Shown in pieces: positions 54,698 to 63,414 of a stretch of 64,000 nt of DNA. Position 1 is the first letter of the stretch. Every line of letters starts with the position of its first letter. The notes below the pieces were generated by a model. The model was not told where the DNA came from. It was given only the letters and a program-made list of their open reading frames with translations, and did not search any database. A program made the translations under genes and the position numbers. The DNA is from Symploca sp. SIO2E9 (GTDB lineage Bacteria; Cyanobacteriota; Cyanobacteriia; Cyanobacteriales; Coleofasciculaceae): positions 95,640 to 159,639 of the forward strand of contig JAAHGS010000019.1 in NCBI GenBank assembly GCA_010692645.1, read 5' to 3'.

Positions 54698-54938
54698 TAT
54701 ATATAGACCTCTCCGACAGAAATACCGAAATATAGTTTAAAGTGATCACGATACAGTCGTAAACCAGCACTAACAACATTCCCAACACTGAGGGATCCCA
54801 TCGGTTGGCGAAAGCTTAGATTCTTAGACATGGCTGGACTTCTCCAGTGTTTTCCAGGGCAAGGCGAATCGAGAGCGATCGCAAACCCACCAAATCCGGA
54901 TACAGCCTAGCATAACAGGTAATGAAGAGCCCTTTTTA

Positions 54939-55841
54939 TCAAGATTCATACAGGCTACATATCAACTCTTGAGTTAGTAAATTGTCTTGTAGCGACCAGA
55001 ATGTTGTCGAATTTACAGGTAATTTTTCGTCATCGTAAGAAGCCACACACAAATTAGCAAGTGTTACCTCAAAGATAACTGGAGTAGTTTTACTCAAAAA
55101 TTCACTAATACTTTTCTCCAAACTCTTCTTAGATGAATCATCGATAGTTTCCGGATTAAATAAACCGATGCGAAAATAAAAATCGTTATCCACATCAGCT
55201 GGAGTTCGATGGTAGGCGTGGAGAATATTGAAACTTTGAGCAGCTTTTCTAATCTGGTCTAACGTATTGGGATAAGAGCTAGCTGGTTGAGGGAAATTGC
55301 TATTATTAGAACTCGTTTCACCTAGAGGCGGGGTGAACGAAATTTTCCGTGGGACTTGAATTCTCCGCGTCTCCGCTTCTCCGCGTCTCCGCGTCTGCTT
55401 ACTTATTTCCCCACGCCTTTTTTCGCTCACCCCTAGAGGCAGATGGCGAATAGGCCATCCCATGATAACAGCCTTATTTCCTTGTAGAGAAAATGAACGT
55501 TCATAAGGTCTTTGCCCGCGACTAGTGAAATCATAGTCGCAATCGTCAAACCCACCAACCTGAATCTGAAAGGGAACGTAGTCGGATATCCGTAGCCAAT
55601 TAAGAAAACCACAGACATCCATCTTTTTTGAGAGATTTTGATATTTGGCTAGGTTCAAATTGTGCATCGGTGTGCCAATAACCTGCTCAAGCCCCAAGAT
55701 GGTGGCGTGAATTTGTGGCAAATCGTAGGGAGTGAATTCAATACCAGTAATGCCAGCAATCATTTTCTGGCACTGATGAATTAGGTTTACTAATTCCAGA
55801 GATTTTTCTCCATAAAGTGATATTAAAGTTACTTGCCTCAT
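54939..55841 (-). CDS. Uncharacterised protein, degenerate 2H-phosphoesterase-like, with repeat insertion
   Basis: A 300-aa protein of unknown role. PQIHATILGLE (HxT) and, near the C-terminus, FEVTLANLCVASYDD sit where 2H phosphoesterases have their two H-x-T motifs, but the second His is Glu. The resemblance is therefore weak and activity doubtful. In the middle (~residues 134-171) an Arg/Glu-rich segment EKRRGEISKQTRRRGEAETR comes from an in-frame 111-bp repeat insertion flanked by 9-bp direct repeats. The ATG at 55841 overlaps the WcaI-like transferase stop (ATGA), so the two genes are coupled. Alternative view: an unrelated conserved protein of glycosyltransferase operons. Confidence 0.6.
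   Translation of the reverse strand: MRQVTLISLYGEKSLELVNLIHQCQKMIAGITGIEFTPYDLPQIHATILGLEQVIGTPMHNLNLAKYQNLSKKMDVCGFLNWLRISDYVPFQIQVGGFDDCDYDFTSRGQRPYERSFSLQGNKAVIMGWPIRHLPLGVSEKRRGEISKQTRRRGEAETRRIQVPRKISFTPPLGETSSNNSNFPQPASSYPNTLDQIRKAAQSFNILHAYHRTPADVDNDFYFRIGLFNPETIDDSSKKSLEKSISEFLSKTTPVIFEVTLANLCVASYDDEKLPVNSTTFWSLQDNLLTQELICSLYES
55321..55440. repeat. In-frame insertion of a GACGCGGAG-type repeat, flanked by 9-bp direct repeats
   Basis: cctagaggc occurs at 55321-55329 and again at 55432-55440, 111 bp (37 codons) apart. Between them are several tctccgcgt units (55371-55397). The geometry looks like an insertion with target duplication that kept the reading frame of the 54939-55841 gene. 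Confidence 0.75.
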
Positions 55842-57175
55842 ACAGAAACTTCTTTGTGAGTTACCCCTTCAACTGATATGGTATTGCTTTTTTTAAATAA
55901 AAGTTGAGAGTACTGCTTAGCGATCAGCTCAGGTGTAAAATGACACTGCATATAATCACGCCCCGCTTTACCCATCTGCTTAACTAAGTGAGGATTTGCT
56001 GCCAGATGTAAAATAAAAGCCGCCAATCCGGCAGCATCACCGTTACTGAAAGCCTTACCACAACCAGCTTGATCTAATATCCCCCGTAAATAAGAGTGAG
56101 ACTCACAAATTATAGCCACCGGACGCCCAGCAGCTAAAGCACCATAAAGCTTACTAGGTGCCACCAAACCCTCCATACCCTCACTAACGCTGACTAGGGA
56201 TAAGTCGCAAGCTGTCAGTGAATAGGGTAAATTTCTTTTATCCTGATAGGGCAAAAACTGGCAATTTCTCAAGCCCAACTTTTTTGCCCTCGACTCAAAA
56301 GCTTGGCGCTTAGCACCGCTACCAATAAACACAAACTGGATCGGTTTTTGTTGTAAGAGTTTAACTGCTTCAAAAATCGTCTCCATGTCGTGACAGCGAC
56401 CCATATTGCCGGAATAAAGAACAGTAAAGGTGTCAACCAGATTAAATTGCTTGGCAAACCAGTTATCTTCCTTGGCAATTGGGAGAATCCAAGTAGGGTC
56501 AGCCCAACTATGAATGACTCCAATTTTATCAATAATTTCTGGGCATTTGGCTGTGACTCTATGTTTCATCGTCGTGCTGAGAACGATAATTTGTTGGGCA
56601 CGTTTCCAGATTCGACGATTAATAGCATCCCAAAGTCGAACTGACCAGTGTGTAGCCGGAATTAAACCTAACTCGACAGCGATATCGGGATATAAGTCAT
56701 AGAGTAGACAGGCATAGGGTAGACCCAAAATTAAATTGGCTAAATACCCTAAAATCGGTAAAAAGGGGGGTGCTGTAGTCAGGAGCAGAACTTCTCCTCT
56801 AGAGCTAGCCTTGAGCAAGTGAAGCGCAGAGCGCAGAAAGAATAGAAGTCCATTAACAGCTTTAGCCAGAATTTTTTCAAACCAAGTACGAACGACAGGC
56901 GGCAACCAAGTAGTAGGTAGTAGCCTGCATCGACGAACTACAACCTGACCTAAATCTTCAATTTCTGGAGCCGATTTGGTTTGGAAAGCATAGCTAGGCT
57001 GTCCTGTAAAGACTTGAATCGGCAGACCTAACCTTCCCAACTGAACAGCTAATTCTGCAATCAGCTGCCCTGTAGCGGCATAGTCAGGTGGATAAAACTG
57101 CGTCATAATCAACAGTTTTAGCCTTCGGCTGTGCTTTACCAGCGTCTTGGTTTTGCTCATTCCTCTTCGCTGCAT
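55838..57175 (-). CDS. GT4-family glycosyltransferase, WcaI-like
   Basis: A 445-aa GT-B enzyme. LLIMTQFYPPDYAATGQLIAEL is characteristic of the colanic-acid WcaI-type group. IQVFTGQPSY, LLLTTAPPFLPILGYL and LYDLYPDIAVELGL follow. The C-terminal domain has VLYSGNMGRCHDMETIFEAV, FIGSGAKRQAFES and GLVAPSKLYGALAAGRPVAI. The central hydrophobic stretches around residues 110-165 suggest membrane association. ATG at 57175 is used; a second ATG at 57160 with GAGG very close is possible. It overlaps the next gene by four bases. It sits 425 bp from the divergent wzc2 gene, suggesting a second, smaller polysaccharide locus. Confidence 0.87.
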   Translation of the reverse strand: MQRRGMSKTKTLVKHSRRLKLLIMTQFYPPDYAATGQLIAELAVQLGRLGLPIQVFTGQPSYAFQTKSAPEIEDLGQVVVRRCRLLPTTWLPPVVRTWFEKILAKAVNGLLFFLRSALHLLKASSRGEVLLLTTAPPFLPILGYLANLILGLPYACLLYDLYPDIAVELGLIPATHWSVRLWDAINRRIWKRAQQIIVLSTTMKHRVTAKCPEIIDKIGVIHSWADPTWILPIAKEDNWFAKQFNLVDTFTVLYSGNMGRCHDMETIFEAVKLLQQKPIQFVFIGSGAKRQAFESRAKKLGLRNCQFLPYQDKRNLPYSLTACDLSLVSVSEGMEGLVAPSKLYGALAAGRPVAIICESHSYLRGILDQAGCGKAFSNGDAAGLAAFILHLAANPHLVKQMGKAGRDYMQCHFTPELIAKQYSQLLFKKSNTISVEGVTHKEVSV

Positions 57176-57600
57176 GCATTATTTCTTACCTCTACTCGGT
57201 TTAAAATAGTTTTCCGGATCACAAACCTTTTACTTATACCCAGTTACTCTCTGAAAGATAACCCCATCTCCCTAGGAAAGGCAGAAGGCAGGAGGCAGAA
57301 GGCAGGAGGCAGAAAATTAATCTCCACGTCTCCGCGTCTCCGCGTCTCCGCCTCTCCGCGTCTCCGCGTCTCCGCGTCTCCCCCTCTCCCCCTCCCCCCA
57401 TCTCCCCATCTCCCCCTCTCCCCATCTGCGATTGGATATTTTTTTATTTGCAAGTTTCTTTATCCTGATGGGACACCTATATTCTGTATCAGTAATTGGT
57501 AAGGCTTGGCGTGTACGCTCATCCTCAGTTACTCTTTCTGAACTCGCCAAGGGAGGAAAGCGTTACTGCTTCAAAAAAATTTCAGAATTTTCTTTAAATT
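57176..57600. other. Divergent spacer containing two families of short tandem repeats
   Basis: 425 bp between the divergent WcaI-like and wzc2 genes. Both promoters should lie here but none is evident. Most of the middle is repeat (57276-57426). The flanks are A/T-rich. Confidence 0.6.
57276..57426. repeat. Short tandem repeats: aggcaga(g)-type then tctccgcgt/ctcccc-type
   Basis: From 57276 to about 57312 heptamer-like units ggcagaa/ggcagga alternate. From 57327 to about 57390 nonamer units tctccgcgt repeat, grading into ctccccat/ctccccct units to 57426. The second type matches the inserts at 55370 and 38779. Open frames across this tract are artefacts of the periodicity. Confidence 0.9.
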
Positions 57601-59889
57601 ATGGGTTCAGACGCAAATTTTCAGCCATTGCTGCCCAACAGTAACACTCAAGTGTTATTACCAACATCTGCTCTCAGCGGTGGGATCTCAGGTATTGACG
57701 AAGACCAACTAGACCTGTCTCGAATTATAAGTTTAGTTCGTCGTCGGGTGCTAGTGATTGCTGGTGTAGCGATCGCTATCTCTTCTGGAATTATTGCCAA
57801 AACTTTGGGCAAAACTCCCCAATATCAGGGCAAATTTCAGCTATTAGTCGAGCCAGTTACTGGCGAACAGAAGTTAGATCAACTCAATCAATCTCTGAAA
57901 ACAACTGCCGGAATTCAAACTGACGGTTTGGACTACGAAAGTCAGATTGAGGTCTTGAAGAGTCCTCAGGTGATGTCACCGATTGTAGAGTCAATTCAAG
58001 CGCGTTATCCTGAATTTGACTACAACACTCTCCAAGAGCAACTGACGGTTTCACAGCTGCGAGAAACCAAAATTTTAGAAGCTAGATACCAAGATTCTGA
58101 CCCTGAAAAAATTAAGTTTGTATTGGAACAAGTAGTCAAAGGCTACATTAAGTATTCTGAGCAAGAGCAGCAAACCACGACGCGACAGGGTATCCAGTTT
58201 GTGGAATCGCAGCTCCCGAAACTACAGGAACGAGTTAATAAATTTCAGGAGCAACTACAGAGATTTCGACAGCGCTACAACCTTACTGATCCAGAAACTC
58301 AGGGAAAACTACTGACAAGTCGTCTGAGTACAATTGTAGGACAAAGACAAGAAACCACTACTACATTCAGAGAAACTCAAGAACTCTACTCCAGATTGCA
58401 AACTCAGTTGGGACTCTCAACAGAGCAAGCCCTAGCGGCAGCAACCCTTTCAGAGGCACCCCGCTACCAAGAGTTACTCAATCAACTAGCTGAGGTAGAA
58501 CGCCAGATTGCCATGGAGTCAGCCCGGTTTACGGCTGAGAGCCCAACAATTGCAGCCCTAGAGGAACAAAGGCAAAATTTACTGCCCTTGCTAAATCAAG
58601 AAGTAGCAAAAGTTGTTCCTAACGGTACAGGCATCAACAGCGCTGAAGCCCTAGCTGCCCCTAGTTCTGTCCGCTTGAATCTGATTGAGAATTTAGTAAA
58701 TGCCTCCAACCAAATGCGGGTTTTAGAGGCACGCCAAACCGCAATTGCCAAGGCGGAAAGCGAGATGAAGAATAATCTCGAAAACCTGGCAGTTATTTCC
58801 CGCCAGTACACGGATTTACAGCGACAGCTAAAAGTCTCTACGGAGAGTTTAAACCGCTTTTTGGCAGTGCGGGAAACTCTAGAAATTGAATCAGCTCAAA
58901 AAACTCTTCCCTGGCAGGTAATTAGAAAACCGCAACAGCCACAAGAACCAATTTCGCCGAATGTACCTCGCGGCATGATTCTGGGTGTTGTTGCTGGCAT
59001 GCTGGCAGGCTGCGGTGCTGGATTGTTAGCAGAAAAGCTTGATCGGGTGTTTCATACTCCTGATGAAATCAAAGAGACTACAGCTTTACCTGTACTAGGA
59101 ACTATTCCTTTTCGCAAAGAACTCAAGAAAGGCTTTATCAGTCCAGTTGGTGATTTGATCTCAGAGTCTGAGAAGGTAGAGTTTAATCATAGTTATATTA
59201 GTTCTCCATTTTTGGAGGCGTTTCGCTCTCTGCAAGTTAACCTCCACTTTCTTGGTACTGACGAGTCTATTCGCTCATTGGTGATCAGTTCTACAGTTCC
59301 GGCAGATGGTAAGTCTACCGTCGCTAGCTTCCTAGCCCAGGCGGCGGCAGCGATGGGGAGGCGTGTGTTGCTCGTGGATGCTGATTTGCGCCGTCCTCAG
59401 GTTCATCTGAGGATGGATTTACCAAATGTGTGGGGATTGAGCAATGTTATTACCAGCGAGATGGATGTTGATGATGTCATCCAGCAATCGCCGATGGAAG
59501 AAAATCTATTTGTGTTGACTGCTGGTCAAATTCCCCCTGATCCTACCCGACTACTCAGTTCACAAAAAATGCAGAATTTAGTTAAGCATTTTCAAGAGTC
59601 TTTCGATCTAGTGTTATTTGATACACCTCCGATGCTAGGTTTAGCAGATGCCAGACTGCTAGAGGCTCATACTAATGGTATGGTGATGGTGGTTGGACTG
59701 GGAAGAACTGACCGCTCTGTGTTTAGAGAAGTTTTATCTGGATTAAGAACTTCTCGCGCTAGGGTTTTGGGTGTGGTGGCTAATGGGGTTAAGAATTACA
59801 CGGCTGATCCTTCTAACTACTATCACCGCTACTATGGTCAGCAGCGCTTTGGGGAAACTCAGCTTGGTAAGACGATGGTTTCAAGCTGA
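57601..59889 (+). CDS. Wzc-like polysaccharide copolymerase/tyrosine autokinase with Tyr-rich tail
   Basis: A 762-aa protein with Wzz domain, coiled coil and BY-kinase. VRRRVLVIAGVAIAISSGII and MILGVVAGMLAGCGAGLLAE are the two membrane segments, with a long coiled coil between. The C-terminal kinase is fully canonical: Walker A STVPADGKSTVAS, Walker A' VLLVDADLRRPQVH, Walker B LVLFDTPPML. The tail SNYYHRYYGQQRF holds four of the five Tyr that form the expected autophosphorylation cluster (the other is in NYTAD). It autophosphorylates in trans and cycles between oligomers to control chain length and export. ATG at 57601. It is a paralogue of the 21595-23898 protein, sharing FQLLVEPVT, PETQGKLL-like helices and SARF. 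It is divergent from the WcaI-like gene. Confidence 0.92.
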   Translation: MGSDANFQPLLPNSNTQVLLPTSALSGGISGIDEDQLDLSRIISLVRRRVLVIAGVAIAISSGIIAKTLGKTPQYQGKFQLLVEPVTGEQKLDQLNQSLKTTAGIQTDGLDYESQIEVLKSPQVMSPIVESIQARYPEFDYNTLQEQLTVSQLRETKILEARYQDSDPEKIKFVLEQVVKGYIKYSEQEQQTTTRQGIQFVESQLPKLQERVNKFQEQLQRFRQRYNLTDPETQGKLLTSRLSTIVGQRQETTTTFRETQELYSRLQTQLGLSTEQALAAATLSEAPRYQELLNQLAEVERQIAMESARFTAESPTIAALEEQRQNLLPLLNQEVAKVVPNGTGINSAEALAAPSSVRLNLIENLVNASNQMRVLEARQTAIAKAESEMKNNLENLAVISRQYTDLQRQLKVSTESLNRFLAVRETLEIESAQKTLPWQVIRKPQQPQEPISPNVPRGMILGVVAGMLAGCGAGLLAEKLDRVFHTPDEIKETTALPVLGTIPFRKELKKGFISPVGDLISESEKVEFNHSYISSPFLEAFRSLQVNLHFLGTDESIRSLVISSTVPADGKSTVASFLAQAAAAMGRRVLLVDADLRRPQVHLRMDLPNVWGLSNVITSEMDVDDVIQQSPMEENLFVLTAGQIPPDPTRLLSSQKMQNLVKHFQESFDLVLFDTPPMLGLADARLLEAHTNGMVMVVGLGRTDRSVFREVLSGLRTSRARVLGVVANGVKNYTADPSNYYHRYYGQQRFGETQLGKTMVSS

Positions 59890-60342
59890 GTCTGTCTGGA
59901 GGATAGGAGTTCATACCAAGTTGGCATCAAAGAAGCAATTTACTAGTTCCGAGAGGGGGAGAGAGCAACTTGGTATCAGAACTTCCTTATCTAGGAGAAG
60001 CTTTGTGTTGCAGGAGTCTAACACTGCTTTGTGAAGGAATAGTATAGTTATTTAAGTTTCCTATAAAAAATAACCGGATTTGATTTAGAAACAAGTGTAA
60101 GTACTGAAAGCAGCCTGATTTTTGTTAAGCCTTTTGAGATTAAGTTGCAGTTATAAGCATCTTTTTGGGCAGAGAAAATGGGATATTTTATATTCTATTT
60201 GACCCTTACTTCGTTGATTTGCTGCCAGAATCATTGTTTAGACAGCAACTTGCTATGAGCGGTCTATGGCAAAAAATGCTTAACAGAGGCTGCTAATTGA
60301 TTCTTTTGTGGTCAACACGGTTAAAATTATATAAGCGAAGCA
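59890..60342. other. Gene-free stretch with an inverted repeat
   Basis: 453 bp between wzc2 and a small ORF. An 11-bp perfect inverted repeat, ataccaagttg (59913-59923) and caacttggtat (59966-59976), lies 24 bp past the wzc2 stop with a 42-base loop. It may be a terminator-like structure or the trace of a small palindromic element. Nothing else is recognised. Confidence 0.55.
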
Positions 60343-60618
60343 ATGTCAGTAAAAGAAACCGAGGCTATTTTTACTATCGTTTTCCGCAATATCGCCCTAT
60401 CTAATTGGGCAAATTTGTTGCCCGAAGCTCAACTACAGATGCTTGAAGAAGTTGCGGGTTTAATAAATTGTGAGGCTCTACTGTTTGGTAAAAAACAACA
60501 GTTAGCTCTACGTTTGTATGGTCTACAGAGTTACGTTACCGAGGTACAGAGGGAAAGAATCATTCAAATATTGGCGCTTTTAAAAAAGCCTGTTGTGGCA
60601 GAATTAAACTGTGCATAG
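60343..60618 (+). CDS. Small hypothetical protein (91 aa)
   Basis: A 91-aa predominantly helical protein without recognised domain: FRNIALSNWANLLPEAQLQM in the first half, ALLFGKKQQLALRLYGLQSY in the second. No signal peptide, membrane segment or Cys pairs beyond two isolated Cys. The even use of polar and hydrophobic residues looks like a real protein. A hairpin immediately after its stop could be its terminator. ATG at 60343 without obvious ribosome site. I do not recognise it; function unknown. Confidence 0.5.
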   Translation: MSVKETEAIFTIVFRNIALSNWANLLPEAQLQMLEEVAGLINCEALLFGKKQQLALRLYGLQSYVTEVQRERIIQILALLKKPVVAELNCA

Positions 60619-60621
60619 TCT

Positions 60622-60674
60622 GTTCATAGTTGATGGTTCATTGTTCATTGCTGATAGCAATATCAACTATGAAC
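60622..60674. terminator. Bidirectional hairpin between convergent genes
   Basis: Perfect 13-bp arms gttcatagttgat (60622-60634) and atcaactatgaac (60662-60674), with an inner attgc/gcaat stem (60647-60651, 60657-60661). It lies between the small ORF's stop and the 3' end of the ydcF-like gene. It could terminate both, or be a small palindromic repeat; it has no T-tract. Confidence 0.5.
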
Positions 60675-60699
60675 AATGAACTATTCGCAAGTTTTGAAC

Positions 60700-61281
60700 T
60701 TAGAGTTTGGGATTGAGGCTGGCTCCAGTATGACCTGTAAAAATCCAGATCAGTGAACGACCAATATCGCGGAGAATTCGGAGCCAGGATTCAGTCACCT
60801 CTTTTGAAGGAACGGAAACGGGAGTGAAGGTAATGCCTTGACTCCCGAGAACAATTATGGCGATCGCTTTTGCTCTAGGCATGTGGAAGCCAGAGGTAAT
60901 TAGGTAAAGGTGTTTGATGTTGCGACTTTTGAAGTCGGCAACTAGAGAGGTAAAATTGGTGACGGTATCAACAGCGCGTCTGTCTAGATGTAGGCGTCTA
61001 TTTGGTATAGCTGCGGTTTGAAAGATGATCTTCGCTGTTTTAGGATCTATGCCAGTAGAAACCCAAATTTCTAGTGAAGGGTGGGTTTGGGCAAATTTGG
61101 CAGTGAATTTTTCTCGATCTATGCCACCACCTAGGGTCAGGATAGCTTGGGGATGGGGTGCTTGATAGTGAGCGATCGCTAGTCGTAGAGCAATTATGAC
61201 CGGTAACGTTAAAATCAAAGCAGAGCTAGCTAAACAAAGAAAAAGGTATCGTGGTGGAGGGTACTGGAAAATCTTGATCAC
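60700..61281 (-). CDS. YdcF family (DUF218) membrane-anchored protein
   Basis: A 193-aa protein with one N-terminal membrane segment (LFLCLASSALILTLPVIIAL) and a DUF218/YdcF domain: QAILTLGGGIDREKF, LEIWVSTG, AVDTVTNFTSLV, LYLITSGFHMPRAKAIAI. Relatives include SanA and ElyC, membrane proteins linked to envelope integrity and undecaprenyl-phosphate metabolism; the biochemical activity is unclear. The ATG at 61281 sits just before the IS605-type element. A second, 5'-truncated copy lies at 63415-63876. The C-terminal IFTGHTGASLNPKL is conserved in both copies. In this place, downstream of a wzc gene, an envelope role is reasonable but inferred. Confidence 0.8.
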   Translation of the reverse strand: MIKIFQYPPPRYLFLCLASSALILTLPVIIALRLAIAHYQAPHPQAILTLGGGIDREKFTAKFAQTHPSLEIWVSTGIDPKTAKIIFQTAAIPNRRLHLDRRAVDTVTNFTSLVADFKSRNIKHLYLITSGFHMPRAKAIAIIVLGSQGITFTPVSVPSKEVTESWLRILRDIGRSLIWIFTGHTGASLNPKL

Positions 61282-61302
61282 GGTGGTTTTTTACAAAGAA
61301 GC

Positions 61303-62620
61303 AAGCAAAGCCCACGTCTTTCAAGCGTGGGATGTGGCGTTAAAGCTTCGACTTCGCTCAGCTTTAACATCGAGCGAAGCCGAGATGTTAAGGCTTTTAA
61401 GCCGCGTTAGCTGTTTGGTTGATCCTCGATTGTAGACATACTATCATAAACAGCATGAAGGCCTTGAAGTTCAAGCTATACGCTCACAAGCGCAATCGCT
61501 ATCTCAAGCGGTCTATTAATGCTGCTGGAGTTATCTACAATTACGCGATTGCCCTCCACAAGCGGTACTACCGAATGTGGGGTCAACACTTGAGGTGCGC
61601 CAAGCTTCAGAAGCATCTTGCCAAACTCCGAAAGCGTAATCGGTTTTGGCAACTAGTAGGTTCTCAAGCTGTGCAAGACATTTGCCAGCGAATCGAGAAA
61701 GGGTATCAGCGATTTTTCAAACATCACAAAAAGGGGGCAAGACCACCAAATTTCAAGAAAGTTTTTAAGTACAAATCCTTCACTCTTAAGCAAGCAGGCT
61801 ATAAATTCTTGGGAGGGAATCGCCTCAAGATTGGAAAGCGTGTGTATCAATTCTGGAACTCTCGACCAATTGAGGGAATTGTTAAAACCTTGACTATCAA
61901 GCGAACTCCTTTAGGAGAGCTATTTGTGACCGTGGTGGTTGGCAACAAAACCGAACCGATAATTAAAGCCGAGACGAGTAGAATCGCTGGTTTTGATTTT
62001 GGGTTAAAGACTTTCCTGACTTGTTCGGAAGGGTTCAAAATTGAATCGCCTCAATTCTTGAAGCAATCACTCTCTAAAGTTCGTAGTGCCAGTAAAAAGT
62101 TATCTAAAAAGCTTAAAGGTTCTAAAGGTAGAGAAAAAGCCAGATTACATCTGGTTAGGCAATACGAAAAAGTTTTCAATCGTCGCCGTGACTGGTTCTG
62201 GAAGCTAGCACACCAACTCACTAACAGGTTTGATGTTCTGTGCTTTGAGACCTTAAACCTTAAAGGAATGCAACGTCTTTGGGGGCGAAAATTGTCTGAT
62301 TTAGCTTTTGGTGAGTTTTTGCAGATTTTAGAGTGGGTTGCTCTTAAAAAAGGCAAATCGGTCGTCTACATTGACCGATGGTATCCGTCGAGCAAAACCT
62401 GTCATCACTGTGGGCATGTTTTAGAGTCTCTAGAGTTAGAAGTTCGTCGTTGGCGTTGTCCATCTTGTCAAGTTGAAAACGACCGAGATGGGAATGCCTC
62501 ATTAATTATTAATAGGGTTGGGAGTTCAACCCTAGGCGTAGGAGATGTTAGACAGGCTGTGCCTGCAATCTCTGTTTGATGCCTGAATCCCACGAATTCA
62601 ATTGGTGGGAGTGGCTCAAT
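61303..62620 (+). mobile_element. IS200/IS605-type element carrying tnpB only
   Basis: A left hairpin cccacg (61311-61316)/cgtggg (61326-61331) and a right hairpin cccac (62589-62593)/gtggg (62605-62609) bound a single tnpB gene. Two further palindromes at ~61338-61368 and ~61366-61390 lie in the left leader. No tnpA is present, so mobility would depend on a TnpA in trans. Exact ends are approximate because this group makes no target duplication. Confidence 0.75.
61455..62579 (+). CDS. tnpB: RNA-guided endonuclease TnpB, IS200/IS605 family
   Basis: A 374-aa TnpB. MKALKFKLYAHKRNRYLKRS opens the usual N-terminus, with INAAGVIYNYAIALHK. The split RuvC domain is intact: Asp181 in AGFDFGLKTFL, Glu265 in CFETLNLKGM, and Asp in ENDRDGNAS (343-345). 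A zinc finger with CHHCG (316-319) and CPSC (335-338) lies between. TnpB proteins use an RNA from the element's right end to cut DNA next to a short target-adjacent motif. The ATG at 61455 is chosen over a TTG 12 codons upstream because it begins the conserved sequence. No tnpA neighbour. The gene appears full-length. Confidence 0.9.
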   Translation: MKALKFKLYAHKRNRYLKRSINAAGVIYNYAIALHKRYYRMWGQHLRCAKLQKHLAKLRKRNRFWQLVGSQAVQDICQRIEKGYQRFFKHHKKGARPPNFKKVFKYKSFTLKQAGYKFLGGNRLKIGKRVYQFWNSRPIEGIVKTLTIKRTPLGELFVTVVVGNKTEPIIKAETSRIAGFDFGLKTFLTCSEGFKIESPQFLKQSLSKVRSASKKLSKKLKGSKGREKARLHLVRQYEKVFNRRRDWFWKLAHQLTNRFDVLCFETLNLKGMQRLWGRKLSDLAFGEFLQILEWVALKKGKSVVYIDRWYPSSKTCHHCGHVLESLELEVRRWRCPSCQVENDRDGNASLIINRVGSSTLGVGDVRQAVPAISV

Positions 62621-62677
62621 GAGATCATAGCCTCATCTGTTTGGCAACAGCACTGAGTTAATGGGGGGAACAGTTGT

Positions 62678-63205
62678 ATGGTTTTGACTGCCCAAGAGTT
62701 AGAGGCGCTTATGCCTGATGGTCAACAACTGTTGAGTGATGAGCCGGAAATGGAAAGTTCTTTACACTACATGCAGTTGTTATTGCTTGTCACTTGTCTG
62801 GAATGGTGGTGGCGAGGTCGAGAGGATTTTTTTATCGGTGCTAACCTAACCATTTATTTTAGTCGGCAGCAGTTACGAAATCGTGATTTTCGTGGTCCAG
62901 ATTTTTTCTTGGTTAAGGGAACTCAAAAGCAGCCACGCAATGCTTGGGTGGTTTGGGAAGAAGATGGCAAGTATCCAGATGTGATTATTGAGTTACTCTC
63001 TAATTCGACAGCTGATACGGATCGAGGAGTGAAGAAAAATCTTTATCAAAACCAATTTCGGACGCCGGAATATTTCTGGTTTTCACCGGAGACGTTGGAA
63101 TTTGCAGGCTTTCGACTACAGGGAAATCAGTATCAGTCGATTAGTGCCAATAATATCGGTTGGCTCTGGAGTGAGACGCTACAGTTATATTTGGGGATTT
63201 CTTAA
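62678..63205 (+). CDS. Uma2-family (PD-(D/E)XK-like) protein, shortened by an in-frame stop
   Basis: A 175-aa Uma2/DUF820 protein. EMESSLHYMQLLLLVTCLEW, FFIGANLTIYFSRQQ, RGPDFFLVKG and YPDVIIELLSNSTADTDRGV with KK follow the family's PD-(D/E)XK-like core; the family is hugely expanded in cyanobacteria and its function is poorly defined (a restriction-endonuclease fold). The ATG at 62678 has a GGGGGG ~10 bases upstream. After TAA at 63203-63205 the same frame continues for 58 sense codons with the usual Uma2 coiled-coil tail, so the gene seems interrupted by a nonsense mutation. The nuclease-like core itself is complete and might still be made. Confidence 0.8.
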   Translation: MVLTAQELEALMPDGQQLLSDEPEMESSLHYMQLLLLVTCLEWWWRGREDFFIGANLTIYFSRQQLRNRDFRGPDFFLVKGTQKQPRNAWVVWEEDGKYPDVIIELLSNSTADTDRGVKKNLYQNQFRTPEYFWFSPETLEFAGFRLQGNQYQSISANNIGWLWSETLQLYLGIS

Positions 63206-63382
63206 GGTCAATTGCGCTACTTTACAGCTTCTGGAGAGCGGGTACCTACGCCTCAGGAGGCAGCGCAGCAGGAGCAGCAACGAGCACAGCAGGCAGAGTT
63301 ATTGTTAGAGCAGGAACGACAAAGAGCAGAGAAATTGGCGGCGCGGTTGCGGGCAATGGGGGTTGATCCGGAGCAGGTGTAA
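63206..63382 (+). pseudogene. Detached coiled-coil tail of the Uma2 gene
   Basis: In frame with and directly after the TAA of the Uma2 gene, this reads QLRYFTASGERVPTPQEAAQ, then a Gln/Glu/Arg-rich coiled coil, ending LRAMGVDPEQV and TAA at 63380-63382. The PTPQEAAQ + coiled coil + RAMGVDP ending is standard in cyanobacterial Uma2 proteins, so it belongs to the upstream gene. Confidence 0.8.
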
Positions 63383-63414
63383 AGGCTATTCAATTTACCT
63401 TTTAGAAATTTGTC

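Noticed and set aside
57131..57502. Open frames of 63-123 codons on both strands over the tandem repeats
   Set aside because: Produced by the repeat periods (Arg/Gly/Glu or Ser/Pro/Leu repeats); all strands and frames stay open and none has a ribosome site.
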